Below are positions 35,525-49,360 of a DNA stretch of 64,000 nucleotides, piece after piece (position 1 is the stretch's first letter; every line of letters starts with the position of its first letter). Source of the DNA: Anticarsia gemmatalis (Eukaryota > Arthropoda > Insecta > Lepidoptera > Erebidae); the NCBI RefSeq assembly GCF_050436995.1, contig NC_134769.1:4526001-4590000 (forward strand), read 5' to 3'. The notes beneath the pieces are model-generated. The model made no database searches and had not been told where the DNA came from. It saw only the letters and a list, made by a program, of their open reading frames with translations. The position numbers were made by a program, and so were the translations under genes.

Positions 35525-35750
35525 AACGTCGTGGGATGCGACACGGAATCAATATTTGTGCGATCTACAAGTAGTTGTATAGTGCTAGAGATGTCTATTT
35601 TAAAAAAAAATGCCATATACATTTTAGGCATGGAGTTTCATTACTATGTTTTCCTTCATCGTTAGAGCAGGTGATAATTATTTCTAAGACACATATATAA
35701 CTTAAACTTCAACAAGTGGTCGGCGGTTCGACACCGAGGCGAATTGTTAC
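35525..35750 (+). repeat. SINE-like fragments
   Basis: Positions 35525-35595 carry atttgtgcgatctacaa as in other SINE copies in this window. Around 35725 a B-box-like cggttcgacaccgag occurs. Probably two adjacent degenerate fragments. Confidence 0.4.
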
Positions 35751-36048
35751 TACTACTTATTTCAATATTTATAATTCTACGTTGTCATTATGAAAAACCC
35801 TGATAACCTTTCTTAAAAACCCAATATAACGACAAGCAAAAAAATGATTTGTCGCTGAAAATTATTATGAAACCTAATAATATAAATCAAAGTAGTTAAT
35901 TATATCTATCGTCATTAGACTTGCAAGTGAACATAACACACGTTTTCATAACATAATTGTTTAGGAATGTTACTACAATATAACATTATACTGTAGTTAC
36001 GGATATCTATAAATGTAGTAATAGACTAATGTTAAACAATACATTACT

Positions 36049-36391
36049 AAAGCGCGATTCTCTACAGTCAGTAGCGAGTATCGAGAATTTGACATTTTAT
36101 TATATACTTAGAATACTGAATAATTAGTTTACATCAATCAGTACTGTGTTTTTCTACATTCAGTACTATGTAGTATCTAGAGTTTGACATTTAAAATGTA
36201 CTGCGAAAATTGTTCATATGGCACCCGCTAGAGACAATTATCAGAATTTCATACAACTTTTCTTAATGAAAATGTAAAGAATCGCTCTACATTTAACTCA
36301 AATGGGCACCCTGTATGGGCGCGGAATGGGTTTTCATACAAGATTTCTCGATAGCTAGCCAATTGTCAGGTCGAGAGAGAATCGTGCTTAG
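36049..36391. mobile_element. About 343-bp MITE with AAGCGCGATTCTCT ends
   Basis: The left end, aaagcgcgattctctacagt, is mirrored at the right by gagagaatcgtgctta. Internal blocks (gacatttaaaatgtactgcg, atggcacccgctagag, ttttcatacaagatttctcg) recur in diverged form at 36890-37025, so a second decayed copy follows. Confidence 0.55.
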
Positions 36392-37439
36392 GTTAATAAT
36401 TTTCCTAGCTAGAATGTAATATGATTTTCTTGAAAAATATGAAGTTAAGGTACAGTTAGATGAGATGTCCCTTGCGGACTATGTAGATATTAGACTATGT
36501 ATATTTGTAGAACATATTAAATGTCAAACTCTCTCTGTCTCGCAATCAATCGCGCTACTGGTCGTACAGAATCAAATCTTCTGCATACTTTTACAACGTT
36601 TGTTCGAATATAAATAACTGGCGAGTAATGCTTCATTTATTTATAACTTATGTAAATTGTTTCTATAATCGGTAGGCAGGTAAAACGATTCTCAAGCACT
36701 TAAAATGATTTTTCTTCATTTTTCTATTATGTTTTTCAATTGTAAACCTAAATCGGGTTCTAAATAATAACAACAATTGGAATTTAAACGTCCACTTTAT
36801 GTCTCTAACCAGCAGAAAGCCATTATAGCTGTGAAAAAATATATTGAAAAACTAATGACATTCAAATGTGTCCTAATCCTCATAACAATATGATGCGAAA
36901 TGTACTGCCGGAATATTTCCTATGACACCCGCCAGAGGCGCTGATCAGATTTTCATACAAAATTTCTCGATGACAGTTCGGTTGTCGGTAGTCGATAGTA
37001 GTAGAGAATTGAGCTACCGGTCGTGTGGATATCTGTTAACTTTTATGCAAAAAATGAGTGTATTTTAGGGCAATTTGACACACAGATAGTTTAACACCTT
37101 GATTAATACATAGCAAACTTTTTATCCCGAGAAATCTATTTACGCGAGCGAAGACACGTACAGAAGGTAGCGAACTATATTTTGCTTTCAAAATAGAATT
37201 TAAAATATGTTAATTGTTATCAGTGAAACGAAAATCCGTGGAAATTGATGTAATAATTGCTTTACTATTGAATAGCGTCATATTTTTATAAAAATGTAAT
37301 TTTATACTTGTACATAATTTGATATCACACATACTTCTGGAACATTTCTTCACAGGCTTTTAATCTTTATGGCTTGGAATCGAGCTATGCATATGTAGGT
37401 TATGCATAACATTGTTAACAAATTGGAAACAAAAACACA

Positions 37440-37580
37440 AATATCTATATTTAGACATCCAAAGTGACGTCATAGTGCATTTGTTTACACCGTGAGTCAC
37501 ATAGAAAGTGTGTTAACAGTAGGCAAGATATCGTTACGTCATTGGACATGTTTGGTACAGCGACTGTGTCCCAGTAGTCG
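37440..37580. promoter_or_regulatory. Candidate enhancer with CRE, AP-1 and forkhead-like motifs
   Basis: Within 140 bp there are agTGACGTCAtag, TTTGTTTACAC, gTGAGTCACat and tTACGTCAtt. Such clustering is unusual for the surrounding AT-rich DNA and would suit bZIP and forkhead factors. Assignment rests on motif matches only. Confidence 0.25.
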
Positions 37581-37599
37581 GACAAATTAAGTAACTTCA

Positions 37600-40443
37600 T
37601 AACAAACTTGTTACGGCTTTCTTTGGATGCAAGGTTGCCATCTCGGAAGTATGCTTTTCAAATTGTCTTAAAGATATACTTTTTCTTCTTTTCTTTATAT
37701 AGAAGGGAGAAAGAAGATTATGAAGCCTTTTTCAGCCACCTCTAGGTAATAAACAACAGTTTAGTTTAGATGCTGAAACCTTAAGTGCCGAAAGACGGGT
37801 AACTAAAGATTGTGTTTTTATTAGTAAATTTTATGAAGGAGAAAGAACGTTACATACTTCTAAACCAAGGGACTGAAGTTTATGTGAACTTACTTATTAC
37901 AATGATTGTTAAACAGGGCTTATTTCTTGTCTTGTCGTCTAGTCGAGGCTAGGTAGTTCTTATATCGTCAATCGATAAAAAGCCTTCTGACTTAGAGAAT
38001 AATTGCTTAGCTGATACATGGGGAGAACTTTTACAGGTAACAAAACATATTGCTCTGATTGTCTCAAGCTTTTATTATTCATAAATAACAAGGTTCTGTT
38101 CCCCAAGAAGCTATACATTAATTTGTATTTATGAAAGAACTTGTTTTTTGTACAAGTAACATCCGCATGGTCCGTTACTTTCAACAGCAATGATAAAAAC
38201 ATGACCTACTTTTGAAATAATAAGTACGAATACAACACAAGTACAAATTACAGACCATAACACCAATGATGCCATGGCTTGTTTCAACATCGTTCAGCGC
38301 ATTATAAGGTACCTTTTTGAGATATACTGTGGACTGCACAGCTGCAGGCAAAACTGCGGCTAGCGGCAGTGTTCATTAGTTACGCTTGCAGTTTGTTGTT
38401 TACGGTTGCTTGCAGTCGAACTTGGGCTTATAACTTTATTGTATAGGAGATTAGATCTTGTTTTAAAAAAGCTTTATTTCCGGTCCGATGAGGTATTTGG
38501 AACGCTGAGGTACCTATTGCAAATCAGTACTATTTTACTGTAGCAAGATGACGTATTACTAATTATGTTTGTCGGGAAGACCTGGACAGGTCTACGGGTA
38601 GGCAGAATACCGATGACATACATATACGTGAGAAGGTTTATGTCCTGCAGTTGGTTTAAAAAAGTTTACAACTGAAATAAATTGTCGATATAATGGTTAT
38701 CATAATTGATAACCATTATATCGACAATTTATTTACCATTAAAAATATATTTTCTTTGAATTTGGAGTTTGCAGTTAGAGTTGTGACTACTTTTCCAAAC
38801 AATAATACTCTTTATATACTAGATGGAGAAATAAAACAGCTTATTCATGCGACGTTACTTCACTCTTATATTCCATGGTAGATTACAAGGCTGTATACAC
38901 AATCATTATAATGACAGTCTAATCACCACAGCTTGTTATTTGACGATCAGTAGCCGTCAGTAGCCACACGAACTAGCAATGTTATTACTAACAGGAAAGT
39001 TCTGGTACATAACTGCATTTGCATATGGTATTGGTGTAAACCTTCAATATAGAGCATTTACGAGTTAATAGGTAGCTTTTAAAAGAAATAAGAAATAGGC
39101 AATTTATCAAATACGAAAAGAAAAACTCGTTGAAAGCAACAACAATTTTGACATACATTAATACATTAATTAATTAATTACAAGGTACACAGGAAGGGTG
39201 TCGGGACCGTGGAGACAAAATCCGACTGGTAACTCCATATAAAACAGGATTTAATTCCCTAAATTACAGACAGCTCGTACTCTATTCTCTTCCCACTTTC
39301 TTCTTTTGTTTTTAACTTGCTTTACAGATATGGTCCATATGGCTATTAGACTCCATTTTCTGCTTTTTTAGTTCTGGTTTTGAAGTACATATGTACATAT
39401 GTTACCATGTCTGACGTCTGTCTACAAAAATAGTACGACGCGACGTTTACACCTATTAGACACATCTATATGTATAATACGCTAATACAAAGAGACTGGA
39501 TTAATATTCAAGAACTTTTCAAACGGCAAATAGCAAGATTTAAAGTCATTTATCTACCTAGGATGTTATCAACTGATTCGCTGATTACACTGTAGGAAGT
39601 GAACATCTTTACACGATAATGATTGAAGGAACAACACAATTTTATTACTCCTACGACTAGTTTATTAGTAGTTATTAGTTTGTTACCGCTGAAGCGTGCT
39701 TCACGGTGAACTATAAAACTTTAAACACATTGTAATGTGAGAATTAGTAATTTTATGACTAACTATTATTTGTTTTTATACGTGACTTCTTTTCTTAAGA
39801 TCTGTTTTCTTAATTTCAGTAATTAAAATAAATAATGAGCATTATTCAAAAATTAATCCATGTCGTGAAATTATTAAGTATTGTTAAGTCAGTAATTAAC
39901 GAAGATGTCGATGTTAAAAGATACAGAATTGAAAAGATCAGAAAAGAATGAAAATGGCCACGAGTCAAGTGACAGTCTTGCCAGCCAAGAGTCAAGTCTT
40001 CAAGAACCTCTTTTTATTATTGAAAAAAAAACATCATGATAATTTGATAAGGATTATAAAATCACCATCACTAAACACACAAAATCTACAAAGAGATTTT
40101 CATTTGGTTTTTACCAACAAATAAAGCAATTTTCAATTAAGGCTTTAGTGTATAATTTTTTACATCGTTGTTAGCCGGAGCAAGCCGCAAGTAAAAGCAC
40201 AGCAAATTCATTTCTTATTTACGTTCTAACCATCACAAAAACAATAAACTAACATCTAACAGTACATATTTTGCACACCATTCAACTGTCGATCATCCCA
40301 CAATAATCTACTGAACAAATATCCAGCAACAAACGCATATTTTTACAAGACATATGACAATAAGTGCTTGGTGACAAAAAGCCGGTTCTTAAGCCGTTTG
40401 ACTTATAAAAGACAACGTTTGCAATTGATTTAAAAGATAATGA
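37600..40443. other. No gene seen apart from a large palindrome
   Basis: AT-rich, with the 60-bp palindrome at 38675-38734 and a mildly GC-rich patch at 38335-38430 (gctgcaggcaaaactgcggc) of unknown meaning. No splice-flanked coding frame recognised. Confidence 0.5.
38675..38734. repeat. 60-bp perfect palindrome (28-bp arms, 4-base loop)
   Basis: AAATAAATTGTCGATATAAT and its continuation to 38702 are exactly mirrored from 38707 to 38734 around TAAT. No flanking target duplication was recognised. Confidence 0.9.
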
Positions 40444-40451
40444 CGTAGAAC

Positions 40452-40758
40452 TAGGGTTGCCATCTTTAAAATTTGGAAAACCGGATAACACGCGTGAAAA
40501 CCCCGGATTTTAGAGTCCGAAAGCCGGACATGTCAACAAGAAGAGCAACCGCGACGGGAGGAGTGGGGGAGCGGTGAATATACTTGGTTCGTTGGTTGAT
40601 CGTGGTGTGCGAGCATAGTGCGTGTCTCGAAGGCGGCCGATTTTTTTTTTTATTAATTTTTTAAAACCCGGTCTACAAATGAAACCTTCCCCGGACGCTC
40701 CCCAGATGCCCTCTAAACAAGGACAAATCCGGGGAAACACGGACGGATGGCAACCCTA
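40452..40758. mobile_element. hAT-like 307-bp MITE
   Basis: Ends TAGGGTTGCCATC and GATGGCAACCCTA, with 8-bp flanks CGTAGAAC (40444-40451) and TGTAGAAC (40759-40766) matching at 7 of 8. The interior is GC-richer than its surroundings and has no conserved protein frame. Confidence 0.82.
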
Positions 40759-40766
40759 TGTAGAAC

Positions 40767-42938
40767 AATTATTACTGTACATAAAGTATTGTAAAGACGT
40801 TTTTGCAGTAATGGGTTTATCTTTAAGTAAATAACTGGTATGACGAAAAGAGATCATGTTTTACATAGATCCTTTTGCAAATGACGCAATAGTTAAGAAG
40901 GTAAATAATAATGATGCATTAAATGTCACATGTACGATTTCCACGTATTTTCCATTGCTTTCCTTTCTTTAAATACTTATAGTTTATGGTTGAAGTAATT
41001 ATTAAAGACTAACTTGCTCGTGAAATAACTGATAATTGATAACTATAAGGTTGTTTTTGGTGTTAGTGTAATTACAAAAAAAGGCACAAATATGACAAAA
41101 ATATCTAAATTATAAATACGTCTCAGGCTGTTTCAATTAACATATCACTTATTAAATCCAATATGGACGTCACTATAATTTATGTTGATTTTCAAAACAT
41201 TCGAACCTCGTTTACATTTAGTAAATGACTGTACTTGTAACTTCTCCACTTATTTAGCTATTCAAATACAGTCAATAACAGTTGCGAACTCAGTAAGTGT
41301 GCCGATAGTGACGAGGGTCAACGACCTCACGACCCAGAGCCTCACGACCAGCCTCTAGCCATCTACTGGATCTAGTAGACTAGTTGGACGGACGGACGCA
41401 CTTAGGAAAGTGCTTAGCGCTTACTACTTTGTAAAGTAACTGGCTACCTGTAGAGTAGAGATTATCATTGATTTTTTTTGGTGAGTAACATCTTAACTTT
41501 ACTTGAAAGACAATTATACGAAACAAGAGGTACCTGCTTTGTCGTGTTTATAAGAGTCTAAAGTTTTTTTTAGTTCTCCTCACTGCGGTATCTTTCGAAG
41601 TACTCTAACAATCATAAAAACTATATTTTTGTTATGTAAATGTACAAATCAATTTAGATTTTAAATAAATAAATGTAACCCATTAGTATCACACTGCTTG
41701 GCAAGGGTAACCTTCCAGAATGAGGGATGGGTTAGGCCCCAGTCCAGCACGCTGGCCATGTGCAGGTACGCGTCTTAATTTTGATTTTAATGCCGAATAA
41801 AATAATGTTCAGTAAAAAGATTTAATTCGAACGTTTAAGTGTGGAAATGAGCGTCTAATGATCAAATATAGAAAATATCACGCTCGAAATATGGAAATTT
41901 ACAATTCCTGTCTATCTTTTAAGTAAATACCCAAATGTAGTTGTTTGCGAAATATACACAGATATAGATATACTATCTAAGTTAGTTGTGATTTTAGCCC
42001 AGTTTTCTTTAAACGACTTTAAGTGTAAACGATTAGCGTAAACCTGATTACACATGCATTTGCCAGTTGTTGACGACTGATAAACTTTTATTTAGGTAAA
42101 GAAATAGATCTTTATCTTATCTTGGTGTTATCTTCTAGTTATGAAGTCTATAACAGTGCTTTCACAAAAATGTTTTTGCGAAGACTTTTCTATAAAATAG
42201 CAATAATAGTCTGTCTTGGCACGTTTTACAAATATACATATATCGTAAATTCACGCCTTCTTCTCATAGAGGTAGACAGAAACCAAAGAACGCCATTTGG
42301 CATGTTATTTTAATTAATGTTATTATTCGTGTGATTGTATTGCAACCCCATTGCAAAAATGTTGAAATAGATAAGCAGATTCATAGGTATTGTTGACGGA
42401 AGAAATGTTAAAGAGACGCGACGATAAAATAAATCTTATGTTTTTAAATGTCGTAAGTAAACAATTCATTTCTGTGTTATTATATAAGAGGTGCCAATGT
42501 ACCAGCGGCAGCGGGTCCATTTTACTAAGTACAATTTAATTCAACTAAAAGGCATAATATTAAGTTAAAAAATAAAAGTTTTATACATCAAAATTAACTT
42601 CATTTAAAATTTACTAACCAGCTAATACAAAAAAAAAATCTCAAGTTACTGGTGAGGTCTTACTGAATGTCATACATTTTTATATTAAGTAACTTATAAT
42701 TTAAATTCATTATAGTCGAATTTCGACTCCTGGGCGACCAGTTAGATTCAAAAGGTACAAAAGGCGATATGAGATAATATACAAATAATAACAAATGCGG
42801 AAGGACTGATGCCAATTTACGAGTCTCCTAGCTATCTTGGGATTAGGTTCTGACATTGGATAATGGATTGGTACTAGACAACATCTTTTACATCGCACTA
42901 TCGGCTAGAAGATATCTATGAAGTATAACACCTTATGC
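40767..42938. other. No confident gene
   Basis: AT-rich. A CpG-richer patch at 41285-41465 is followed by TTTTTTTTGGTGAGT at about 41471-41485, which could be a noncoding first exon with a donor, but I see no partner exon. A LINE tail lies at 41670-41770 and a small repeat relic at 42262-42305. Confidence 0.4.
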
Positions 42939-43050
42939 TCGGTTTCTGAGTACATTTAGCGGTAGATTATCTATTCAATATCGTTTTTTATATGAGTTTA
43001 AACGCTATTGAATAGATACACTATTGCTAAATGTACTCAGAAACCGGAGG
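42939..43050. mobile_element. Short palindromic MITE, copy 2
   Basis: The arms cggtttctgagtacattta and taaatgtactcagaaaccg are mirrored, with TTA outside both ends (42933-42935 and just after 43050). Same family as 960-1073 and 61795-61895. Confidence 0.75.
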
Positions 43051-46000
43051 TTAGTAGAATGCCTTGTATGTAAGTATTTTGGGTGGCGGAGGACGATTTT
43101 TATTTTACTGTTCAAACTGTTCCAATATATGGTAAAGAAATCCTTCTCCTTGACTTGACCAAGTGTGTTTTAGTTATTATCAACATTATAAAGTGAATTA
43201 AAGAAGTAAGTAACTCAATAGTTATCAGTTAAGTTGTGTGGAGGAATTCCAAAACAAAGGTCGAGCTGCCGGCAGAATTACGAGCGTGTTTACATAACAC
43301 CTCGGATCTTTGGCTCTCGCCCACAGCCTCCCGGCAATGAGAACATTTCACAAATAATATTGCAGTAAAGAGTTTCTATATGATCCAATGATTATGGTGG
43401 TCGGCAGCACATGGGGTTAGCTTAAAACTGTTGCGTTTGGAGGATATAATAATATATGTAGGATCTAAGGATATGATTAGATTGTTAATCAAATGTTGTA
43501 TTGTGAATTGAACTTCAAATATTATTATATTGTTATTGCGAATATGGGTTGGGCTTTCTTTTATGCTGACACGGCGTAACCTATTTGAATTAAATTTCGC
43601 ATTTTCATGTATTATTTCCTAGCGCTGATTAAGCGGGTATCAAATATCTGTATATACTTATAAGTATGTAGATATCCTTTTGATAATTTTCTCTTTAGGA
43701 ACGTATGGAGAAGCCACTAACTTCAGTCACGTACCGCAGAACTTAAAATGAAGTCTATCCTGATTGGAATCATTTAAAAACTTCTTAAAGATCTATGGGA
43801 AGCAGTCGAACAAATCCATAAATATCGAGTTTTCAAATCATTGAAACACGGACTATCATAAACACAGGTATCTTACAGCCCTGAAACTTAATTAATTTTA
43901 GTACACTAATATCCTAAAACTAAATATTTACATACACGTGTACAATTGTAAAGTTAATTAGTAATATAATAGCTATATTACCATAATTTAGAAGTGCTAA
44001 CTTCCTTATCTTTTTTGTAAGTCTAATTGCATGTAATTATTACCACGAAAAACTAAATGCTTAGTGATTTTAGTGAAGAAGTTGCGCAGAAGTTTTTATG
44101 TCAGGTTTTGAAGTCAAAACGACCAAAGAAATTGTCTTAAATCTTCTTGTTATCGTATGGTTAGTGGTCAAATTAGTGCGAAGTTGTTCAAGCCGTCCGA
44201 AGGCCTTTGACGTGGCTTAACGACTGTTACCTTAATTGACAACAACCGGGACCGACTTTTTACATGCCCTCCGAAGCACGGAGACGCCCAGTTCAGATAC
44301 CACTATGCGGTCACCAATCTATGGAATGACTGAGCTAAGTTTCGCTTAACCCACACAACTGGCTATGGGCGCCTCTCTATGTTTAGCTATCTTAAATGAA
44401 AACCCCAAAACAAAACAAACAGGAAAAATTACATAAAATATTTAAATCAACAAAAAAACGACTTCATAAATTTCTAGTGGTACATTTTTTTGGACACAGT
44501 AGGCAACTAAAAAACCGGGCATCAAAATCATAATCAATCGTGTGATTGACCGGCACGTGTATGATAGTACTATGTTCATAGACGATACATAATATCACGC
44601 CTTTTATACCCGAAGGTAAGCAGAGTTAGGAAATATAGGTACCACGGAGACATTTTGCCACCAACAATGTTAGTCATATTGATTAGGGAGCGAGCCTATT
44701 GCCATTTAGCGGGCACAGAAATATTCTACTTTAAAAAAACTAACCTTGCAGACTATTTCTTAAAAATGTGCCGATTATTAAGCTGTCACAAAGCAGTGAC
44801 CATGGGCATGATACCATACTTTACCCAAACCGAAAATCGAGCCCAAGACCTCATGATCAGAAGTCGGAATACCGACCACACCCCAAAGCAGTCTTGTATT
44901 ACATACATATACATACATACATACATATGAAGTACAGAAACTATGGTACCAAATACTGTTTGATTGTATGCCAACTAATAGCACAGAATGGTAATCGAAC
45001 TTAATTCGGCTGATTCCATCTTTATAATGACGTCCACAGGTGAGTAATCGATACCACTTGTAAGGATTCAAAATGGTAAAGTCCCAGAACAAAATGATAT
45101 TTTACAGACAATTTTGCGGTTATAGTCAGGTGTTTATTGTTTTCCTGATTATGACAAATCAGTGATTGAAGAAAAAGTACCGGGTTTGAAACTCGGGCAA
45201 ATATCTTTGTATAATTAAGTGTGAAACAAAAATATATTTGGATATATTACTATGATTCACAACGCATCTTATGCGCGATTTAGGTAACAATCCTTAAAAT
45301 ATTGTCATCACGGATGAAATCCGTCGCGCATATTATTATAAGCATTTTATGTACAAGCCGCGATAGTTTAAAAACGTTAATCTTTTGATATCTTATTGCA
45401 AAACAGTTTCTTGGAGGTGAACGATGTCTAAAATGGACTCGATCTTCAAACACTTATTTGGAAAGGACTGTAAACATATGTGAAGTTTCTTAACGTGCAT
45501 ATATGAGTTTCCCACGGACTTGTTATACGAACCTTTATATTAAGGATATAATAGTTACAAATTAAAAAGTGTTATTATATATATTGTGTCCATTTAATAT
45601 TGTTTAAGTCTATGTATTTACACTTCCGTGACAATCTATTAATAAAATTACGTGATTTGTGATACAACAATTTCCCAACACAAAACATTTCCTAATATAC
45701 AACTTTACACAGCGAAACCATTGATAGGAAAAATTGCGAAACATACTTATACGGTCATACACCTTCAAAAATAGCGTCAAAAACGTTCTTATGAAATGTC
45801 ATTCACCATATTTGACACTAAGATTTGACCATCTAAATGTTGGAGCAACAATAACACGACTATGTACTAAAAATCACACCTTCTTGCAAATTAGGTGATA
45901 CCAGATTCAGGCAGTAGATATAATTTTCAAGTAAACAGTTTGTGTGCAGTCCAATTGTTATGAAAATATGTTCAAAGTGACTTCTAAGAAAAATATTTTG

Positions 46001-47750
46001 TATGTTAGTTGATTCGGATATCGCTCTCGTTTATACCACATTTTAGCCATTTGAAGGTTGAATAAAATAACTTATTTTTGGTCTCGATTCTTGCAGTATC
46101 TATATGCCAAATTTCGGTTTAGCAGTAAGGTTTAACAGACAGACGGACTTTAATCTTTATAATATTTGTGAATGCGATTTGTTGAGGGCAAAATTTTGAT
46201 AAAATATTAAGTTAGGTAGTCATTAAATAAATAAAAACAGCAACTACGATGTGCAGAGGACAAAGTCATATTATGCGAGTAGTAGTTAAAAAATAGTAAA
46301 CTAAAATTAAGACGTAAATTCATGAAGTGTGCGCAGATGTGCAACTATTGACATAATTTTTTACAGCACTACCTAATTACAATAATAGCGTATTTAACGT
46401 AAACGGCGAATATTTATGGCAATCTGAATGAGAGTAGAGCTAAAACAGTTTACTGGGATTGTAAATTGAAGTGGAAATACCAAAGATCAGATAAGACATT
46501 TGTAGACTATTCCTAGCTTCTGGATTTTTTCTAATAAATTTTATCAACTAAAGCTATATTCGTGCGTCGAAATACTGAAATAATATTAAGATTAGACAAT
46601 TCAGTGCAGCGACACATCTGCCGAAAATTCGGCGCCTGAAGTATCGATGTTACGCCGTCCGCGACGTAGACCATACTTTTGGCAGCTATACAATTTAAAT
46701 AACACTACACAGCTTGCGTGTTGAATGAAATGCTCAACGCCGAACGTTTCGCAGGTGTGTCGCTAGTCTAAGTACATCAATATCTTTGTTGAAGGAAGGT
46801 ACTTCGCTCTCGACATTTAGCTAACAACAGTTATCAGAATCTTCATAGATAAATGACACATGGCTTAAATACAACACATACGCTATAATCTAGTTCACAT
46901 CTGATTCTTTTCACAACATTCAAATAGTTATTTTTATATCTAGTTTTGATAACTTGCTAAATTATATAACATTTTACATTTGACACTATAAATAACTGAA
47001 TAAGTAAGGTACGAGGCTGCCAGAGGTATAGAAAATTCTGAATTTTTGAACTTTATTTCCCGCAGGTTTATGCAACTGAAGATGGTTTGTCTGAAACAGC
47101 TACTTAATTTTGGTCTTCCAAGTTTTCGAACTATATAGTGGTCCTTTTAAACTAGAAACAGACTTATCATTTCCAGAACAAAGCCGTCCCTAGGGTTAAG
47201 CTTGATGATTTCTTGAAATAATTAAAAGTAGGGTTTCCCAGATACAGACTTATAGCCCCCAGGAAAATCCCAACGTTTATGCTAACGGCTTAAGTTTTTT
47301 TTTTGCTTTTTACTTGACAGATGGATAATTAGCACTTCACAGTAGACGGGACAAAATAAGTCCTTGATAAAAACGGGATTTCCCGGTTATCTAGCAGCCC
47401 TTATTAAATACTGTACAGCATCCTAACTAGTCTATCCACAGACGAATGCAAAATAGCACGAAAAGTACACCTAATATATCTATGGATAAATCTACATAAT
47501 AACAAGTAAGAAAAGAAACCAGACTACATCAAGTGGCCTTTGACGTTACAAATGATTTGACGCAATCGCTTTTAATCAAGCATAATGCAATATTTGCGAT
47601 CGAAACTATGTAGTGCATACTAATATTATAAGCTGTGAGTGTATTTTATTTTGTCCTCCTTTTAGATATATATTGGACGGGATGTTAAATAATATTATTA
47701 CCTCAGAAAATAATTATGACTAAGGTCAGGTGCGTAGAACTCGTAACTAA
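43051..47750. other. No confident gene; repeats only
   Basis: Contains the dispersed repeat copy at 44152-44375, a tRNA-like/SINE scrap around 44820-44905 (gacctcatgatcagaagtcg) with a (CATA)n tract at 44907-44930, and a possible small inverted-repeat element at 46597-46770 (agcgacacatctgc versus gcaggtgtgtcgct). A GC-rich patch at 43257-43345 is unexplained. Confidence 0.45.
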
Positions 47751-47754
47751 CAGT

Positions 47755-47865
47755 CCTGTATGACAAGATGTATGGATGTGAATGAACCAGAGGCGGTTTG
47801 TAAGGATCGTACCAAGTGCCGTTATCTGGTTTCTGCCTACCTCTATGGGAAGGCGTAATGTTTAT
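47755..47865 (+). repeat. Dispersed repeat related to 10808-10925
   Basis: The plus strand reads EAVCKDRTKCRYLVSAYLYGKA before a stop, and the nucleotide sequence matches the minus-strand relics at 10808-10925 and 42262-42305. Probably a decayed LINE coding tail. Confidence 0.55.
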
Positions 47866-47869
47866 TTGT

Positions 47870-49360
47870 AAAATAACTATTTATTCAACAAAAAAATACA
47901 ACCGTCTAACTTTCACGGTTCATGATATTCAGCCTGGTGATAGACAGATAGACAGCAAAGTCTTAGAAATAGGGCTCCCGTTTTACTTCGGGCACGAAAC
48001 TTTAGAAAACAATGCGGGCAAAGCCTGGATATATGCCAGTTTCGGAAAGTGTAAGAGTACCAAAAGTGTGTTGTGTAAGTGCACGCTCAATGCTCATTTA
48101 AGCATGTGTACTTTGTATGAATGTAAATAACTAACGTGTTAATGAGTACAGTAAAATTGTAACAGTGTCATAGTAATGGGGTCTTAACTATCTTCGCATT
48201 GCATGTCTTTAGTAAAAACAGATTTAAAAATCTCATTCATTGAGTTTCTGTGCTGTGATTCTTAAAATATCGAAAAAAGTATTATATTTTGTTCAGGTAA
48301 GTAAACGCTATGTTTAGGTACTTCTAATAATCCTTATAAGTAAATGCGATGTATGTACGGGTCTTTGTTACACGAATAGCTTATAACCTGGATGACTATA
48401 TTATAATAGGATAAGTGCTTATTAGGTAGGTACTCTGAGTAGGTGCTTTCTAGGCGGAGGAAGTCGAATTTAGAAGATCATAATACGAAAGAATGTACCC
48501 TATACATTAATTTAATTACAGACACCTTAAATAATATCACACGTAGTTTTCTTAAAGAATAGGCTGAAATATGTGATTGATGAAGTTTATGTAAATAATA
48601 AAATATTATGATTTTTTTATATCAACATATATTTAAAACAGATGTCTTTCGGAACCCATAATTTTAAATAAAATTACTGTGTTATTACTAAGTAATCAGT
48701 AGCTGTATGCTGACCAACACACCGTTACAAAGCCTAGACTAACTACATCTCCGGCCCGTGACAAATCTCGATAATATTATAAATTACTTTTACATTTATT
48801 TTCCCATTAGCCTGTACATGGATATCAATTAGTGTCACTTTGACAGACGGGCCGATTGGAACATTTCCTTTGCCTGTATTTAATCACTGGCCGAATTATC
48901 TATGGAGTTACTTATTTGTTTTGTAAATGACATATTTCTGAGCGAAAGTATTAATTACTTGGTCCATTGACTTATAATTTATTATAAGAGAGAATATTAT
49001 ACTTTAATTTACCTACCTGAAATGCTATATAAATGAATATATGGCTAAAGGAAAGTACTTAATACATGAACTGTATTTAATCGATGAATAAACAGCTGAG
49101 TTTTATTTATAAACATACTTCACGAGGACGATCTGTCTACGAATATAAGTTAATGTAATTAACATAATTTTATTTAATTTTAAATTCTTATTAAAATTTT
49201 CTGTCTACCCTCTTCAAAAATACCGAAACTAATATTATTTTTCACGTAAATAGTTTTGTAAAATATTAACGTTACACTTAGTCTAAGTCTAATTGAATAG
49301 ATATTTAACTTTAAACGGTGTGTACTTAATTGTTTTAAATTGTAAATTGAAAAAAACTTA
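47870..49360. other. No gene seen
   Basis: AT-rich. The 104-codon frame reaching 48130 begins within the repeat above and shows no family motif or splice sites. Confidence 0.45.

Noticed and set aside
45420..45485. Short ATG frame MSKMDSIFKHLFGKDCKHM
   Set aside because: Only 19 codons, with a poor donor and no partner exon; could easily arise by chance.
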